From: Candidatus Sumerlaeota bacterium
Lineage (GTDB): Bacteria > Sumerlaeota > Sumerlaeia > MWCT01 > JAGHBZ01
Direction of reading: 5' to 3'
Length of the DNA: 5,041 nucleotides
Assembly (NCBI GenBank): GCA_021160705.1
Contig: JAGHBZ010000302.1
Location: 1 to 5,041 of the forward strand
Below the pieces are notes generated by a model. The model ran no database searches, was not told the DNA's origin, and saw only the letters and a list, made by a program, of their open reading frames with translations. Of this stretch, positions 1-5,041 are shown piece after piece; position 1 is the first letter of the stretch, and each line of letters opens with the position of its first letter. Made by a program: the position numbers and the translations under genes.

Positions 1-1
1 A

Positions 2-373
2 ACAAAGACCAGACGTTATCGGACCATTCCGATTCATCCAGAATTAAAAAAGATTTTTTTAGAAATTAAAAAACAAGTAATAGATTCTCCATACGTTTTT
101 GTTAATCCACGGACCCTGCGTCCCGTGACAGATATAAGAAAACGATTAAAGTCTGCCTGTCAGCGGGCAGGAATTAAACCTTGTACACTTCATCAATTGC
201 GTCACACTTTCGCCACAATGCTGGTCGCTCAAGGAACTCCCCTTCCAGTGGTTCAGCAATTATTGGGACACACCGATATTCGCTCCACGCAGATATATCT
301 CTCCATTTTTGAAGAACAAAAGAGGAAAGCTATAGAGAGTCTTCAACTGTTCTCCGGAGAAGAGAAAAACTGA
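2..373 (+). CDS. Tyrosine recombinase (XerC/D or phage-integrase family), C-terminal part, 5' truncated by window edge
   Basis: The frame is open from base 2 to the TGA at 371-373, giving 123 visible residues. A GTG at 125 is internal and not the true start, because family-like sequence (KTRRYRTIPIHPEL) precedes it. The protein cuts and rejoins DNA through a 3'-phosphotyrosine intermediate. Visible catalytic elements, numbered from the first visible residue, are a probable beta-hairpin Lys at 2, the HxxR box HQLRHTFAT (His64, Arg67), the second His in LLGHTDI (His90), and the nucleophile Tyr99 in STQIYLSI. The first catalytic Arg would lie upstream of the window. The ending about 24 residues after the Tyr is normal for the family, so the C-terminus is intact. 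The match to XerC/D is good (VVQQLLGHTDIRSTQIY), but host Xer, integron and mobile-element integrases share these motifs and cannot be separated without the N-terminal half. A tRNA lies downstream with its 3' end facing the gene, a layout common for integrases. Confidence 0.92.
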   Translation, partial: TKTRRYRTIPIHPELKKIFLEIKKQVIDSPYVFVNPRTLRPVTDIRKRLKSACQRAGIKPCTLHQLRHTFATMLVAQGTPLPVVQQLLGHTDIRSTQIYLSIFEEQKRKAIESLQLFSGEEKN

Positions 374-448
374 GTTATGAATCGCACCCCAATAGAAACG
401 AAGAGAAAGCTTACTAAGTTGATAAGCTAATATAGTTACTTGACAACT

Positions 449-494
449 TTTTGACCATTTTTTGCCTCAAAATGGGTCAAAATGCCCATTTGAG
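449..494. repeat. Overlapping inverted repeats between recombinase and tRNA
   Basis: Two imperfect palindromes share a middle arm. Arm A (449-461, TTTTGACCATTTT) pairs with arm B (469-482, AAAATGGGTCAAAA) with one single-base bulge and a 7-base spacer. The sequence 466-476 (CTCAAAATGGG), largely the same middle arm, also pairs with arm C (485-494, CCCATTTGAG) across an 8-base spacer, again with one bulged base. The two foldings exclude each other. TTGAC boxes occur at 440-444 and 451-455 in direct orientation, 11 bp apart, and inverted at 476-480. No U-tract follows on either strand, so this is not a standard terminator. Arms of 10-14 bp around a 7-8 bp spacer match the general design of a tyrosine-recombinase core site, and a regulator operator is equally possible. 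The repeats are seen in the sequence; the function is inferred. Confidence 0.6.
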
Positions 495-560
495 ACAGGG
501 GAAAGAAAAAGACAAATGAGATTAACCAGATGCTATCCTCAATAAATTCAGAGATAAATC

Positions 561-637
561 TGGTCGGGGCGGGGGGACTTGAACCCCCGACCTCAGCGTC
601 CCGAACGCTGCGCGCTAGCCAACTGCGCTACGCCCCG
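561..637 (-). tRNA. tRNA-Pro(CGG), CCA end encoded
   Basis: Read on the minus strand from 637, the sequence forms a full 77-nt cloverleaf. The acceptor stem CGGGGCG (637-631) pairs with CGCCCCG (571-565), followed by discriminator A564 and a genomically encoded CCA (563-561). U8-A9 is followed by a D-stem GCGC/GCGC, an anticodon stem CAGCG/CGCTG around the loop TTCGGGA (anticodon CGG, reading CCG), and a T-stem GGGGG/CCCCC around TTCAAGT. The first pair C1-G72 with A73 is a bacterial tRNA-Pro identity feature, and the molecule closely resembles E. coli tRNA-Pro in layout. The acceptor, anticodon and T stems are perfectly paired, so it should be functional. Its 3' end faces the recombinase gene. 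Confidence 0.97.
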
Positions 638-676
638 TCTGGAGAATGAATATCTCCTGTTTCGTCTTGCTGTTAG

Positions 677-682
677 AGTATA
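677..682 (-). promoter_or_regulatory. Possible -10 box of the tRNA-Pro promoter
   Basis: TATACT on the minus strand lies about 40 bases upstream of the mature tRNA 5' end, which would give a 5' leader of roughly 30 nt. No good -35 hexamer is found at 16-18 bp (the best is GCTACA at 699-704), so this assignment is weak. The leader would contain a small hairpin, GGAGA/TCTCC (641-645 with 653-657), just before the RNase P cleavage point. Confidence 0.3.
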
Positions 683-751
683 CAAAGACGAAAATAAGTG
701 TAGCATTGTTCGTGAGCTTTGGTAAAGTAAAAAATGGAGTTTATAATGCGC

Positions 752-774
752 TCTGCTCGGCAGATGATTTTTTT
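752..774 (+). terminator. Orphan terminator-like hairpin with T-run
   Basis: On the plus strand TCTGC (752-756) pairs with GCAGA (760-764) around the loop TCG, and three bases later a run of seven T (768-774) follows. The stem is only 5 bp, short for an intrinsic terminator. No plus-strand gene lies directly upstream, the recombinase having ended at 373. It could stop read-through from the recombinase or an unannotated plus-strand transcript, or be chance. A second AT-rich palindrome (ATGATTT 764-770 with AAATCAT 776-782) overlaps it. Confidence 0.3.
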
Positions 775-798
775 GAAATCATTGTGAGAAAAACAAGG

Positions 799-931
799 AT
801 AAGGTCCGTTAACTGGAGGGTCGGAGCGAGAGGCATTTCCACCTGCGTCTTTATTAATCAATGCACCCTTCGCGGTGCTTATACCAGAGGAACAAACGTG
901 CCATTAACCTCCCCGCCGACTAAGGACTTAC
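799..931 (-). ncRNA. Candidate structured RNA, rod-like fold, unclassified
   Basis: The minus strand folds into four nested helices. P1 pairs 931-924 with 807-799 (TAAGTCC with GGAC-C-TTA, one bulged C). P2 pairs 920-908 with 833-820 (GTCGGCGGGG-A-GG with CCTCTCG-CT-CCGAC, 12 pairs including two G-U). P3 pairs 892-885 with 845-837 (TTCCTCTG with CAGGTGGAA). P4 pairs GCACC (878-874) with GGTGC (867-863) around the loop GCGAAG. A run of five T on the minus strand (793-789) follows P1 closely. The G-U pairs support the minus strand over the plus strand. By hand count the block is about 53% GC, against about 35% in the 130 bases to its left. No conserved SRP (GGAAGGAAGCAGC), RNase P, tmRNA or riboswitch core was recognised. 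A 6S-like regulatory RNA would have this overall rod shape, but nothing proves it. No convincing promoter was found upstream. Chance folding of a sequence this long cannot be excluded by eye. Confidence 0.33.
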
Positions 932-982
932 GCACTACCTACCATATTCTTTCTCTCGCAAACAGGAGAAAATCATTTACAA

Positions 983-1011
983 TTGCCAGTCGCTGGGTTT
1001 AGAAATATAAT
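983..1011 (+). promoter_or_regulatory. Near-consensus sigma70 promoter of the radical SAM gene (leaderless)
   Basis: The -35 hexamer TTGCCA (983-988, one mismatch to TTGACA) and a perfect -10 hexamer TATAAT (1006-1011) are separated by exactly 17 bp (989-1005). The -10 box ends 9 bases before the ATG at 1021, so transcription should begin at about 1018-1021, on or just before the start codon. There is no room for a ribosome binding site, and none is visible. Confidence 0.72.
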
Positions 1012-1020
1012 AAATATATA

Positions 1021-1875
1021 ATGATACAAAAGGAAGCGTCATATTATATCAGTCTGAGGCAGGATTATGTAGAGTGTAAGCTCTGCCCGCATAATTGTTA
1101 TCTTATGCCTTCCCGACTGGGATTGTGTGGGGTTCGGAGTAATAGAGACGGAAAACTCTATCTCATCAATTACGGAAAAATCAGCCATATTGAGAAGAAA
1201 TCGTTAATGGAGTTACCGCTTTCGCCAGAGTTTAAAGGCAAGGATGCATTATTTATCGGTTCAATTGGTTGTAATCTAAAATGTCCGTTTTGTCTTCACT
1301 GGCAAGCCTCCCAGGTTGGGGTTCCCACCAGGGGTATGATGCCGGATGCGGTCGTGGAAAAGGCGCTCGCAGAGGAATGTGGTTGGATTGCTTTTACGTA
1401 TAACGAACCCACCATAGGGCTTGAATTTGTGCTCGATGTAGCACGTTTATGCAAAGAGAAAAAACTCAGCGTTGCGGTGCATACCAACGGGTTTCTCAAT
1501 CCAACACCATTTGCAGAATTGGTGAAGAATATAGACATTCTGCTGGTTGATATTAAAAGCTGGAATAGCGAATTCTATCAGGTAGAGTGTGGTGGGTCAA
1601 AGGAGATAATTTTAAAGAATATTGCCTCTGCATATAAAAACATACATCTGGAGATAAGTTATCTTGTTATTGAAGGAGTCAACGACCAGGAGGAGGGGAT
1701 GAGTGAGCTAGGAGAATGGATTGCGGGGCTCTCGCCGGAAGTACCTTTGCATCTCATCAAATTTCAGCCGTCATTTCGGTATGCGAATCACAAGGAGACC
1801 AGTCCAGTGTGTCTTTACCAGTTGCAGAGGGTCGTCCACCATTATTTAAAGAATGTCTTCGTAGCAGGGGTTTGA
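1021..1875 (+). CDS. amrS: Radical SAM enzyme, AmmeMemoRadiSam (AmrS) / PFL-activase-like family
   Basis: This 284-residue protein is a cytoplasmic iron-sulfur enzyme that should cleave S-adenosylmethionine to a 5'-deoxyadenosyl radical. The radical SAM cluster motif CxxxCxxC is present as CNLKCPFC (Cys84, Cys88, Cys91). An N-terminal cysteine set CKLCPHNC...LCGVR (Cys19, 22, 26, 36) followed by NRDGKLY and IEKK is typical of AmrS and related COG1180 proteins. Further family blocks are FTYNEPT (about 125-131), VHTNGF, ILLVDIKSW, YLVIEGVND and PLHLIKFQPSFRY. The substrate of AmrS is unknown; in many genomes it accompanies MEMO1- and AMMECR1-like partners, neither of which is seen here. The ATG at 1021 is the only usable start, because the frame has a stop at 1000-1002, and the promoter abuts it. 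The protein ends at KNVFVAGV, where many AmrS proteins continue with a short CPxC tail. No such tail appears in any frame downstream, so it is a short variant. A more general PFL-activase-like enzyme is the alternative. Confidence 0.88.
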   Translation: MIQKEASYYISLRQDYVECKLCPHNCYLMPSRLGLCGVRSNRDGKLYLINYGKISHIEKKSLMELPLSPEFKGKDALFIGSIGCNLKCPFCLHWQASQVGVPTRGMMPDAVVEKALAEECGWIAFTYNEPTIGLEFVLDVARLCKEKKLSVAVHTNGFLNPTPFAELVKNIDILLVDIKSWNSEFYQVECGGSKEIILKNIASAYKNIHLEISYLVIEGVNDQEEGMSELGEWIAGLSPEVPLHLIKFQPSFRYANHKETSPVCLYQLQRVVHHYLKNVFVAGV

Positions 1876-1932
1876 ATCTTGACCGAGAGTTGCTCAAGTA
1901 GATGAAAGTGATGGAAGAGATGCTATCTCCAT

Positions 1933-2844
1933 CTAATCTCCGTAAATTTCCATTTCATTCAATTTAGCCTGTACCCGGTCAAAGATAGACTGGAGTTCTT
2001 TATGGAATTCCGGAAGGGTGTTCTTATATTTTTCATTAATGGTAAGTGCGCGGTCAGCGGCACGTCTGACTTCTTTATAGAGGCGACGAGCCTTTTTGCG
2101 TTCGCCTATTTGCTCGTACATTTCAGCGAGTTTAAGTGGATACTGTATTTCCCGTAATGCATCATATTTGCTGTACAATTTTTGCTTCTCGGATTCAGGA
2201 GGCAGAATATTAATCACATCGGAGTTTAACACGTTCTCCACATCCCTAAGAGCTTCTTCATAGTGATTGATTGCCTCTTTGAGTTTTCCCTGTTTCAGGT
2301 AAAACTCCCCAAGTTTTTCGTTATACTTGTTCAACTCCAGCTGGAATCTGGCACTTTCCTGAGGTTCAAGTCGTTCATCAGAGATTGCAGATTTAAGGAA
2401 TTCGCCAGCACGCTTGAGTTCTTTTTCTGCGGATTCTAAATCGCCCTGCTCAGTATAAAGATTGGCTAATTCAAGTGAGAGTGTATACTTTGCCTTATTG
2501 CTTTGTGCGGGGTAATATTTTTCGCGTCGCAACGCAGGTGGCGTGGTGGTGGTAAGAGTGTCCAGCATCTTTGTGTAGAGTCCCAACGCCTCTTCAGGTT
2601 TGCCTATTTTTCGCAGACATTCTGCTTTTGCTCTCATTGCCTTAATATAATCAAGACTTTCTGGAGCCTCCCGGGCAATAATTCTATCGTAAACAGAGAT
2701 GGCGTCTTTCCAGTTACCTTTTTCGGAGAGGATTTGTGCCCGACGCTCGAGGGATTTTATTGTGGTCGTATCAGCTGAGTCCTGAGCAATGCCACTCCCG
2801 AGAACCAGCATACACGCAAAAATCACTATTGTTTTCCTGCACAT
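1933..2844 (-). CDS. Exported TPR-repeat protein (303 aa)
   Basis: The N-terminus (MCRKTIVIFACMLVLGSGIAQ) is a signal peptide with a likely signal peptidase I cut after Ala20 (GIA/QD). Cys11 in IFAC is a poor lipobox, so lipoprotein status is unlikely. The rest is soluble, charged and helical, with about five TPR-type helix pairs near residues 32-62 (GNWKDAISVYDRII), 66-97 (GKPEEALGLYTKML), 122-153 (GDLESAEKELKRAG), 174-206 (GKLKEAINHYEEAL) and 237-270 (GERKKARRLYKEV). TPRs bind proteins; no catalytic motif is visible, and the partner is unknown. The ATG is supported by purine-rich AGGAAGGA (2850-2857) with suitable spacing and by the signal peptide starting there. It is the third gene of the minus-strand group but appears to have its own promoter. 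It converges on the radical SAM gene across a 57-bp gap. Confidence 0.85.
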   Translation of the reverse strand: MCRKTIVIFACMLVLGSGIAQDSADTTTIKSLERRAQILSEKGNWKDAISVYDRIIAREAPESLDYIKAMRAKAECLRKIGKPEEALGLYTKMLDTLTTTTPPALRREKYYPAQSNKAKYTLSLELANLYTEQGDLESAEKELKRAGEFLKSAISDERLEPQESARFQLELNKYNEKLGEFYLKQGKLKEAINHYEEALRDVENVLNSDVINILPPESEKQKLYSKYDALREIQYPLKLAEMYEQIGERKKARRLYKEVRRAADRALTINEKYKNTLPEFHKELQSIFDRVQAKLNEMEIYGD

Positions 2845-2849
2845 TGCTT

Positions 2850-2857
2850 TCCTTCCT
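2850..2857 (-). promoter_or_regulatory. Ribosome binding site of the 303-aa TPR gene
   Basis: The minus strand reads AGGAAGGA directly upstream of the ATG, with AGGA cores ending 5 and 9 bases before the start codon. It fixes the start at 2844 and contrasts with the leaderless radical SAM gene and the weakly led 334-aa gene in the same window. Confidence 0.65.
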
Positions 2858-2873
2858 ATTAAGAAGTTATTAT

Positions 2874-2903
2874 ATTCTACTTCAACCCCTGGTCTGGCGT
2901 CAA
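2874..2903 (-). promoter_or_regulatory. Likely sigma70 promoter of the 303-aa TPR gene
   Basis: On the minus strand TTGACG (2903-2898, one mismatch to consensus) is followed after 18 bp by TAGAAT (2879-2874), placing the start near 2867 and giving a leader of about 23 nt that includes the ribosome binding site. A perfect TATAAT overlaps just downstream (2874-2869), but its spacing to TTGACG would be 23 bp, so TAGAAT is preferred. It lies in the 141-bp gap between the two TPR genes and suggests the last gene is transcribed at least partly on its own. Confidence 0.5.
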
Positions 2904-2985
2904 TCAGAAGGATGAAAGAAGTGAATGAGAAGAGGGTGCAGATAAATTGCTGAGATAGAGTAGTACAAAAAGGTGCTTTACGCTG

Positions 2986-3990
2986 TTACTTCAAAGAGTG
3001 CAGGGATGGGAGTGTTAGGGTTGTGGATTCATCACTGCGAGCGAGTAGCAAAGGTGTACGTAAGTCCTTGAGACGTTGGATTGCGAGTTCGCATTGTGAA
3101 CTTTCCGGATATGAGTCAATAACTTTTTCATACATTTTGATAGCGGTACTGGTATCATTGAGCATTTCAGCCACCAGCCCATAATTCATATAGATTCGTG
3201 GCATCTGTGAATACTCAGGGAACTTTCTCATAATGAACTGAAGGATTTTTTGCGCTTCTTTGAATCGGTCAGTTTCAATGAAACATTCGCTGAGTGCGTC
3301 ATAGACCTCAGGGGATTGCTTTGCGTCGTTGGAATGGAGTAACATAGTCTTGAGCAATACCACTCCTTTATCATATTTACCCTGCCGCATCAAACAAAGT
3401 GCAATGTTTATGCGCGACTGAATAGCGTATGTTCCTTCAGGGTTGTTTCTTGCGTAGTGGAGGAATTGTTTAAGAGCCTGTGCGTATTTACCTTTTGCAT
3501 AGAACAACTCGCCAAGTTTAAGTGAAGCCTGCTGAGCCCAGTATGAGTGAGGATATTTCCTGATGAGGGTAGATAGGTTTTCAATCATTGCTTCTGGATT
3601 GGGGTCGAGCAGAGCAATTAAATACATTGCGTAGGGAGCCTGGTCGCTATTGGGGAAAGAAGTAATGAGGTCTTTCAGTGCAGAGCGACCCTTTTCAATT
3701 TCACCTTTTTTGACCAGAGCCAGAGCAGATGCGAGGCGTTGTTCAATTAAAGTTTTTTCTGGTGGGGGTTGTTCAATTTTAATTATGATATTTTCAGATT
3801 CCCCTTCCTCAGTTTTTTTCTTCTTTTCAACGGATGGTTGGGGTTTGAGTACGTCTTCGGCTTTTATGGATGTACCAAAAATCTCCTCAATAGTGAGTTC
3901 TTTTGCTGGAGGTTGTTCTTCAGGCTCCGGTGGTAAACCAGAGGAGAACATTATTAAGAGAAACAAAAACAATATTTTGAGTTTAGACAT
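2986..3990 (-). CDS. Exported TPR protein, BamD/CpoB (YbgF)-like repeat architecture (334 aa)
   Basis: Residues 1-18 (MSKLKILFLFLLIMFSSG) form a signal peptide or N-terminal anchor; there is no lipobox cysteine. Residues 19-80 are a low-complexity Pro/Glu/Lys linker (PPEPEEQPP, VEKKKKTEEGESE, EQPPPEK), as in proteins that span part of the envelope. From about 82 to 315 runs a series of some six or seven TPR units with the spacing and wording of the BamD/TolA-binding type: LITSFPNSDQAPYAMYLIAL, KYPHSYWAQQASLKLGELFY, GKYAQALKQFLHYARNNPEG, RFKEAQKILQFIMRKFPEYS, STAIKMYEKVIDSYPESSQC. The C-terminal 20 residues are Ser/Thr/Leu-rich with no clear fold. The role is probably protein-protein scaffolding in the periplasm; the specific partner is unknown. 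The start at 3990 is the first in the frame after a stop at 4003-4005. It lies 39 bp below the propeller gene and is probably co-transcribed with it. Confidence 0.86.
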   Translation of the reverse strand: MSKLKILFLFLLIMFSSGLPPEPEEQPPAKELTIEEIFGTSIKAEDVLKPQPSVEKKKKTEEGESENIIIKIEQPPPEKTLIEQRLASALALVKKGEIEKGRSALKDLITSFPNSDQAPYAMYLIALLDPNPEAMIENLSTLIRKYPHSYWAQQASLKLGELFYAKGKYAQALKQFLHYARNNPEGTYAIQSRINIALCLMRQGKYDKGVVLLKTMLLHSNDAKQSPEVYDALSECFIETDRFKEAQKILQFIMRKFPEYSQMPRIYMNYGLVAEMLNDTSTAIKMYEKVIDSYPESSQCELAIQRLKDLRTPLLLARSDESTTLTLPSLHSLK

Positions 3991-4004
3991 ATAATTCTTA
4001 CTCT

Positions 4005-4020
4005 ATTTTTATTTTTATTT
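4005..4020. repeat. Short ATTTTT tandem repeat between propeller and TPR genes
   Basis: The plus strand carries ATTTTT-ATTTTT-ATTT, so the minus-strand mRNA has an A-rich block just upstream of the 334-aa gene. That gene has only a weak ribosome binding site (GAGTAAGA), and an A-rich leader may help ribosome loading. The repeat is visible; the role is inferred. Confidence 0.5.
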
Positions 4021-4029
4021 CAGATAATA

Positions 4030-5041
4030 TTATGGACTCTTGATGCTTCCGGGTTCAATGGCGTAGAGGACACCGCCGTCAGTGCCGACAAAGATTTTAC
4101 CATTGTGAACAAGGGGCGAAGAGAAAATTGCGCCATCCTGAATAGAAAATTGCCATTTAACCAAGCCAGTCTGACAGTCCACTCCGTACAGGTATCCTCC
4201 GACACTACCCACGATGGCTATACCATTATAGAGTGCAGGAGAGGAGTCAAAAATCGGGTCAGGAGAAGAAAGTACCTGCAATGGAGTGGCAAAAAGAAGT
4301 TTGCCGTCCCCTACACTAAAAGAATCAAGATGTCCGGTAATGCTACCGTAGAACACAGCACCGTTGTAATAAGCACCACTATTATAACTTGGGCGAGTCT
4401 GGTCAGTATTGGGATAGTGCCAGATTTCGTTGCCTGTAATAATATCAAGACAATGCGTGATGTAGTTATGCGACACGAAAATTATCTTATTACCAACAAT
4501 GATAGGGTTACTGGTTGCAGGAGCAAATAGAGTGGAGGAGGAGATTTGTTTTTTCCAGACGAGTTTGCCATCCCTGGCGTCCAGACAGTAGAAAAACCCG
4601 TCCCAGGAGCCGAAAAAGATTCTGCCACCCGCGTACGCAGGACGCATTTTAATCAGGCGTCCGGTCTTAAATTCCCAGACAAGTTTACCGGTCTTGGAGT
4701 CAAGTGCGCGCATCCTGAAATCGCCAGCACCAAAGAAGACCCGCTCATCCACGACCAGTGCAGATGCCAGTACAGGAGAGCCGACATCATATTGCCAGAG
4801 CAACTTACCGTTTGCGATAGAGATTGCATAGAACTTACCATCCAATGAACCAATGTACACATTGCCGGACGCAATTGCTGGAACTGCAAGCACCTCAGCA
4901 CCTGTTTTGAACTGCCAGATGAGCCTGCCAGTTTTTGACTCTATGCAGTAGACGTATCCGTCGTTTGAGCCGAACAGGATTCGCTCACCCACACCAACTG
5001 GAGAAGACTGGATAGCTCCTTTCGTCGGAACGGTGTAGAGG
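4030..5041 (-). CDS. PQQ-type beta-propeller repeat protein, BamB-like, 5' truncated by window edge
   Basis: The frame is open from the TAA at 4030-4032 to the right edge, giving 336 visible residues. The GTG at 4992 is internal, because the preceding codons (LYTVPTKGAIQSSPVG) continue the repeat pattern. Eight blades of about 40 residues are visible at approximately 1-44, 45-84, 85-124, 125-164, 165-209, 210-252, 253-298 and 299-336. Each follows the PQQ_2 pattern of a small-residue strand, then (I/V)(F/Y)xGSxDGxxYxxD, then TGKLxWxF. Blades 2-4 are exactly 40 residues; 5-7 carry short insertions. The last blade stops at YAIEPG without its outer GKLxW strand, which the N-terminal LYTVP segment could supply, closing an eight-bladed ring. 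The PQQ/BamB fold is a binding scaffold, and these repeats do not by themselves imply PQQ cofactor or dehydrogenase activity. No catalytic or cofactor residues are recognised. A signal peptide, if any, is outside the window. It is followed at 39 bp by a BamD/CpoB-like TPR gene. Confidence 0.9.
   Translation of the reverse strand, partial: LYTVPTKGAIQSSPVGVGERILFGSNDGYVYCIESKTGRLIWQFKTGAEVLAVPAIASGNVYIGSLDGKFYAISIANGKLLWQYDVGSPVLASALVVDERVFFGAGDFRMRALDSKTGKLVWEFKTGRLIKMRPAYAGGRIFFGSWDGFFYCLDARDGKLVWKKQISSSTLFAPATSNPIIVGNKIIFVSHNYITHCLDIITGNEIWHYPNTDQTRPSYNSGAYYNGAVFYGSITGHLDSFSVGDGKLLFATPLQVLSSPDPIFDSSPALYNGIAIVGSVGGYLYGVDCQTGLVKWQFSIQDGAIFSSPLVHNGKIFVGTDGGVLYAIEPGSIKSP

Noticed and set aside
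125..127. GTG at 125 as start of the recombinase frame
   Set aside because: Upstream codons are open to the window edge and encode the conserved beta-hairpin segment, so the gene is truncated by the window rather than starting here.
525..564. 7-bp inverted repeat ACCAGAT (525-531) with ATCTGGT (558-564) touching the tRNA CCA end
   Set aside because: A 7-bp match over 26 bases is expected by chance in such AT-rich sequence; no T-run or second copy supports a role.
673..861. 62-residue minus-strand open frame
   Set aside because: No family resemblance or ribosome binding site. It starts inside the candidate RNA fold and crosses its U-tract and the AT palindrome.
646..1002. 118-residue plus-strand open frame between tRNA and radical SAM gene
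   Set aside because: No recognisable domain, no ribosome binding site, begins in the tRNA's 5' flank, and runs antisense through the candidate structured RNA. Composition looks like translated non-coding DNA.
528..1928. AGATGCTATC occurring at both 528-537 and 1918-1927
   Set aside because: Ten-base repeats are expected several times by chance in 5 kb, and the surrounding sequence does not match.
1910..1933. Imperfect hairpin (GATG-GAA-GAGAT with ATCTCCATC) in the convergent gap between the radical SAM gene and the TPR gene
   Set aside because: Suggestive position for a bidirectional terminator, but there is a three-base bulge and no T-run on either side, and it overlaps the TPR stop codon, so it is not supported enough to annotate.
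2833..2844. Lipoprotein signal (IFAC) in the 303-aa TPR protein
   Set aside because: Phe at -2 and a hydrophobic stretch too short before Cys11, while a good signal peptidase I site follows at Ala20.
4990..4992. GTG at 4992 as start of the propeller gene
   Set aside because: The 16 upstream codons continue the propeller pattern (GAIQSSPVG), no ribosome binding site is present, and the frame stays open to the edge.

Overview
The window looks like ordinary bacterial chromosome. It has a tRNA with an encoded CCA end, sigma70-type promoter hexamers, short intergenic gaps, N-terminal export signals, and the PQQ-propeller and TPR protein families common in Gram-negative-type and candidate-phylum bacteria. 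No species can be named from the sequence. The style (many TPR and propeller proteins, one XerC/D-like recombinase, a lone radical SAM gene) fits an uncultured bacterium of the FCB or WOR-3 kind, but that is a guess.

Layout, left to right. At 2-373 (+) is the C-terminal catalytic part of a tyrosine recombinase whose 5' part lies outside the window. A 187-bp gap follows, holding overlapping, mutually exclusive inverted repeats (449-494). At 561-637 (-) is a complete tRNA-Pro(CGG) whose 3' end faces the recombinase. The 345 bp from 638 to 982 hold no convincing protein gene. They contain a possible tRNA promoter, an orphan plus-strand terminator-like hairpin, and a GC-richer block (about 799-931) that folds on the minus strand into a long nested rod followed by a U-tract, which is a candidate unnamed structured RNA. 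At 1021-1875 (+) is a radical SAM protein of the AmmeMemoRadiSam (AmrS) type, driven by a near-consensus promoter placed so close to the ATG that the mRNA should be leaderless.

From 1933 to the right edge three genes run on the minus strand. In transcription order they are a PQQ-type eight-bladed beta-propeller (5' end off the window), a 334-residue exported TPR protein 39 bp below it, and a 303-residue exported TPR protein 141 bp further on with its own promoter and Shine-Dalgarno sequence. The propeller plus TPR pairing resembles the architecture of BamB and BamD/CpoB-like envelope proteins and suggests an envelope scaffold or assembly role. No enzymatic function is visible in these three.

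The right half is conventional. The points most worth a second look are the candidate structured RNA at 799-931, the leaderless promoter of the radical SAM gene, and the inverted-repeat cluster between the recombinase and the tRNA. No CRISPR array, insertion sequence or obvious defence system is present.
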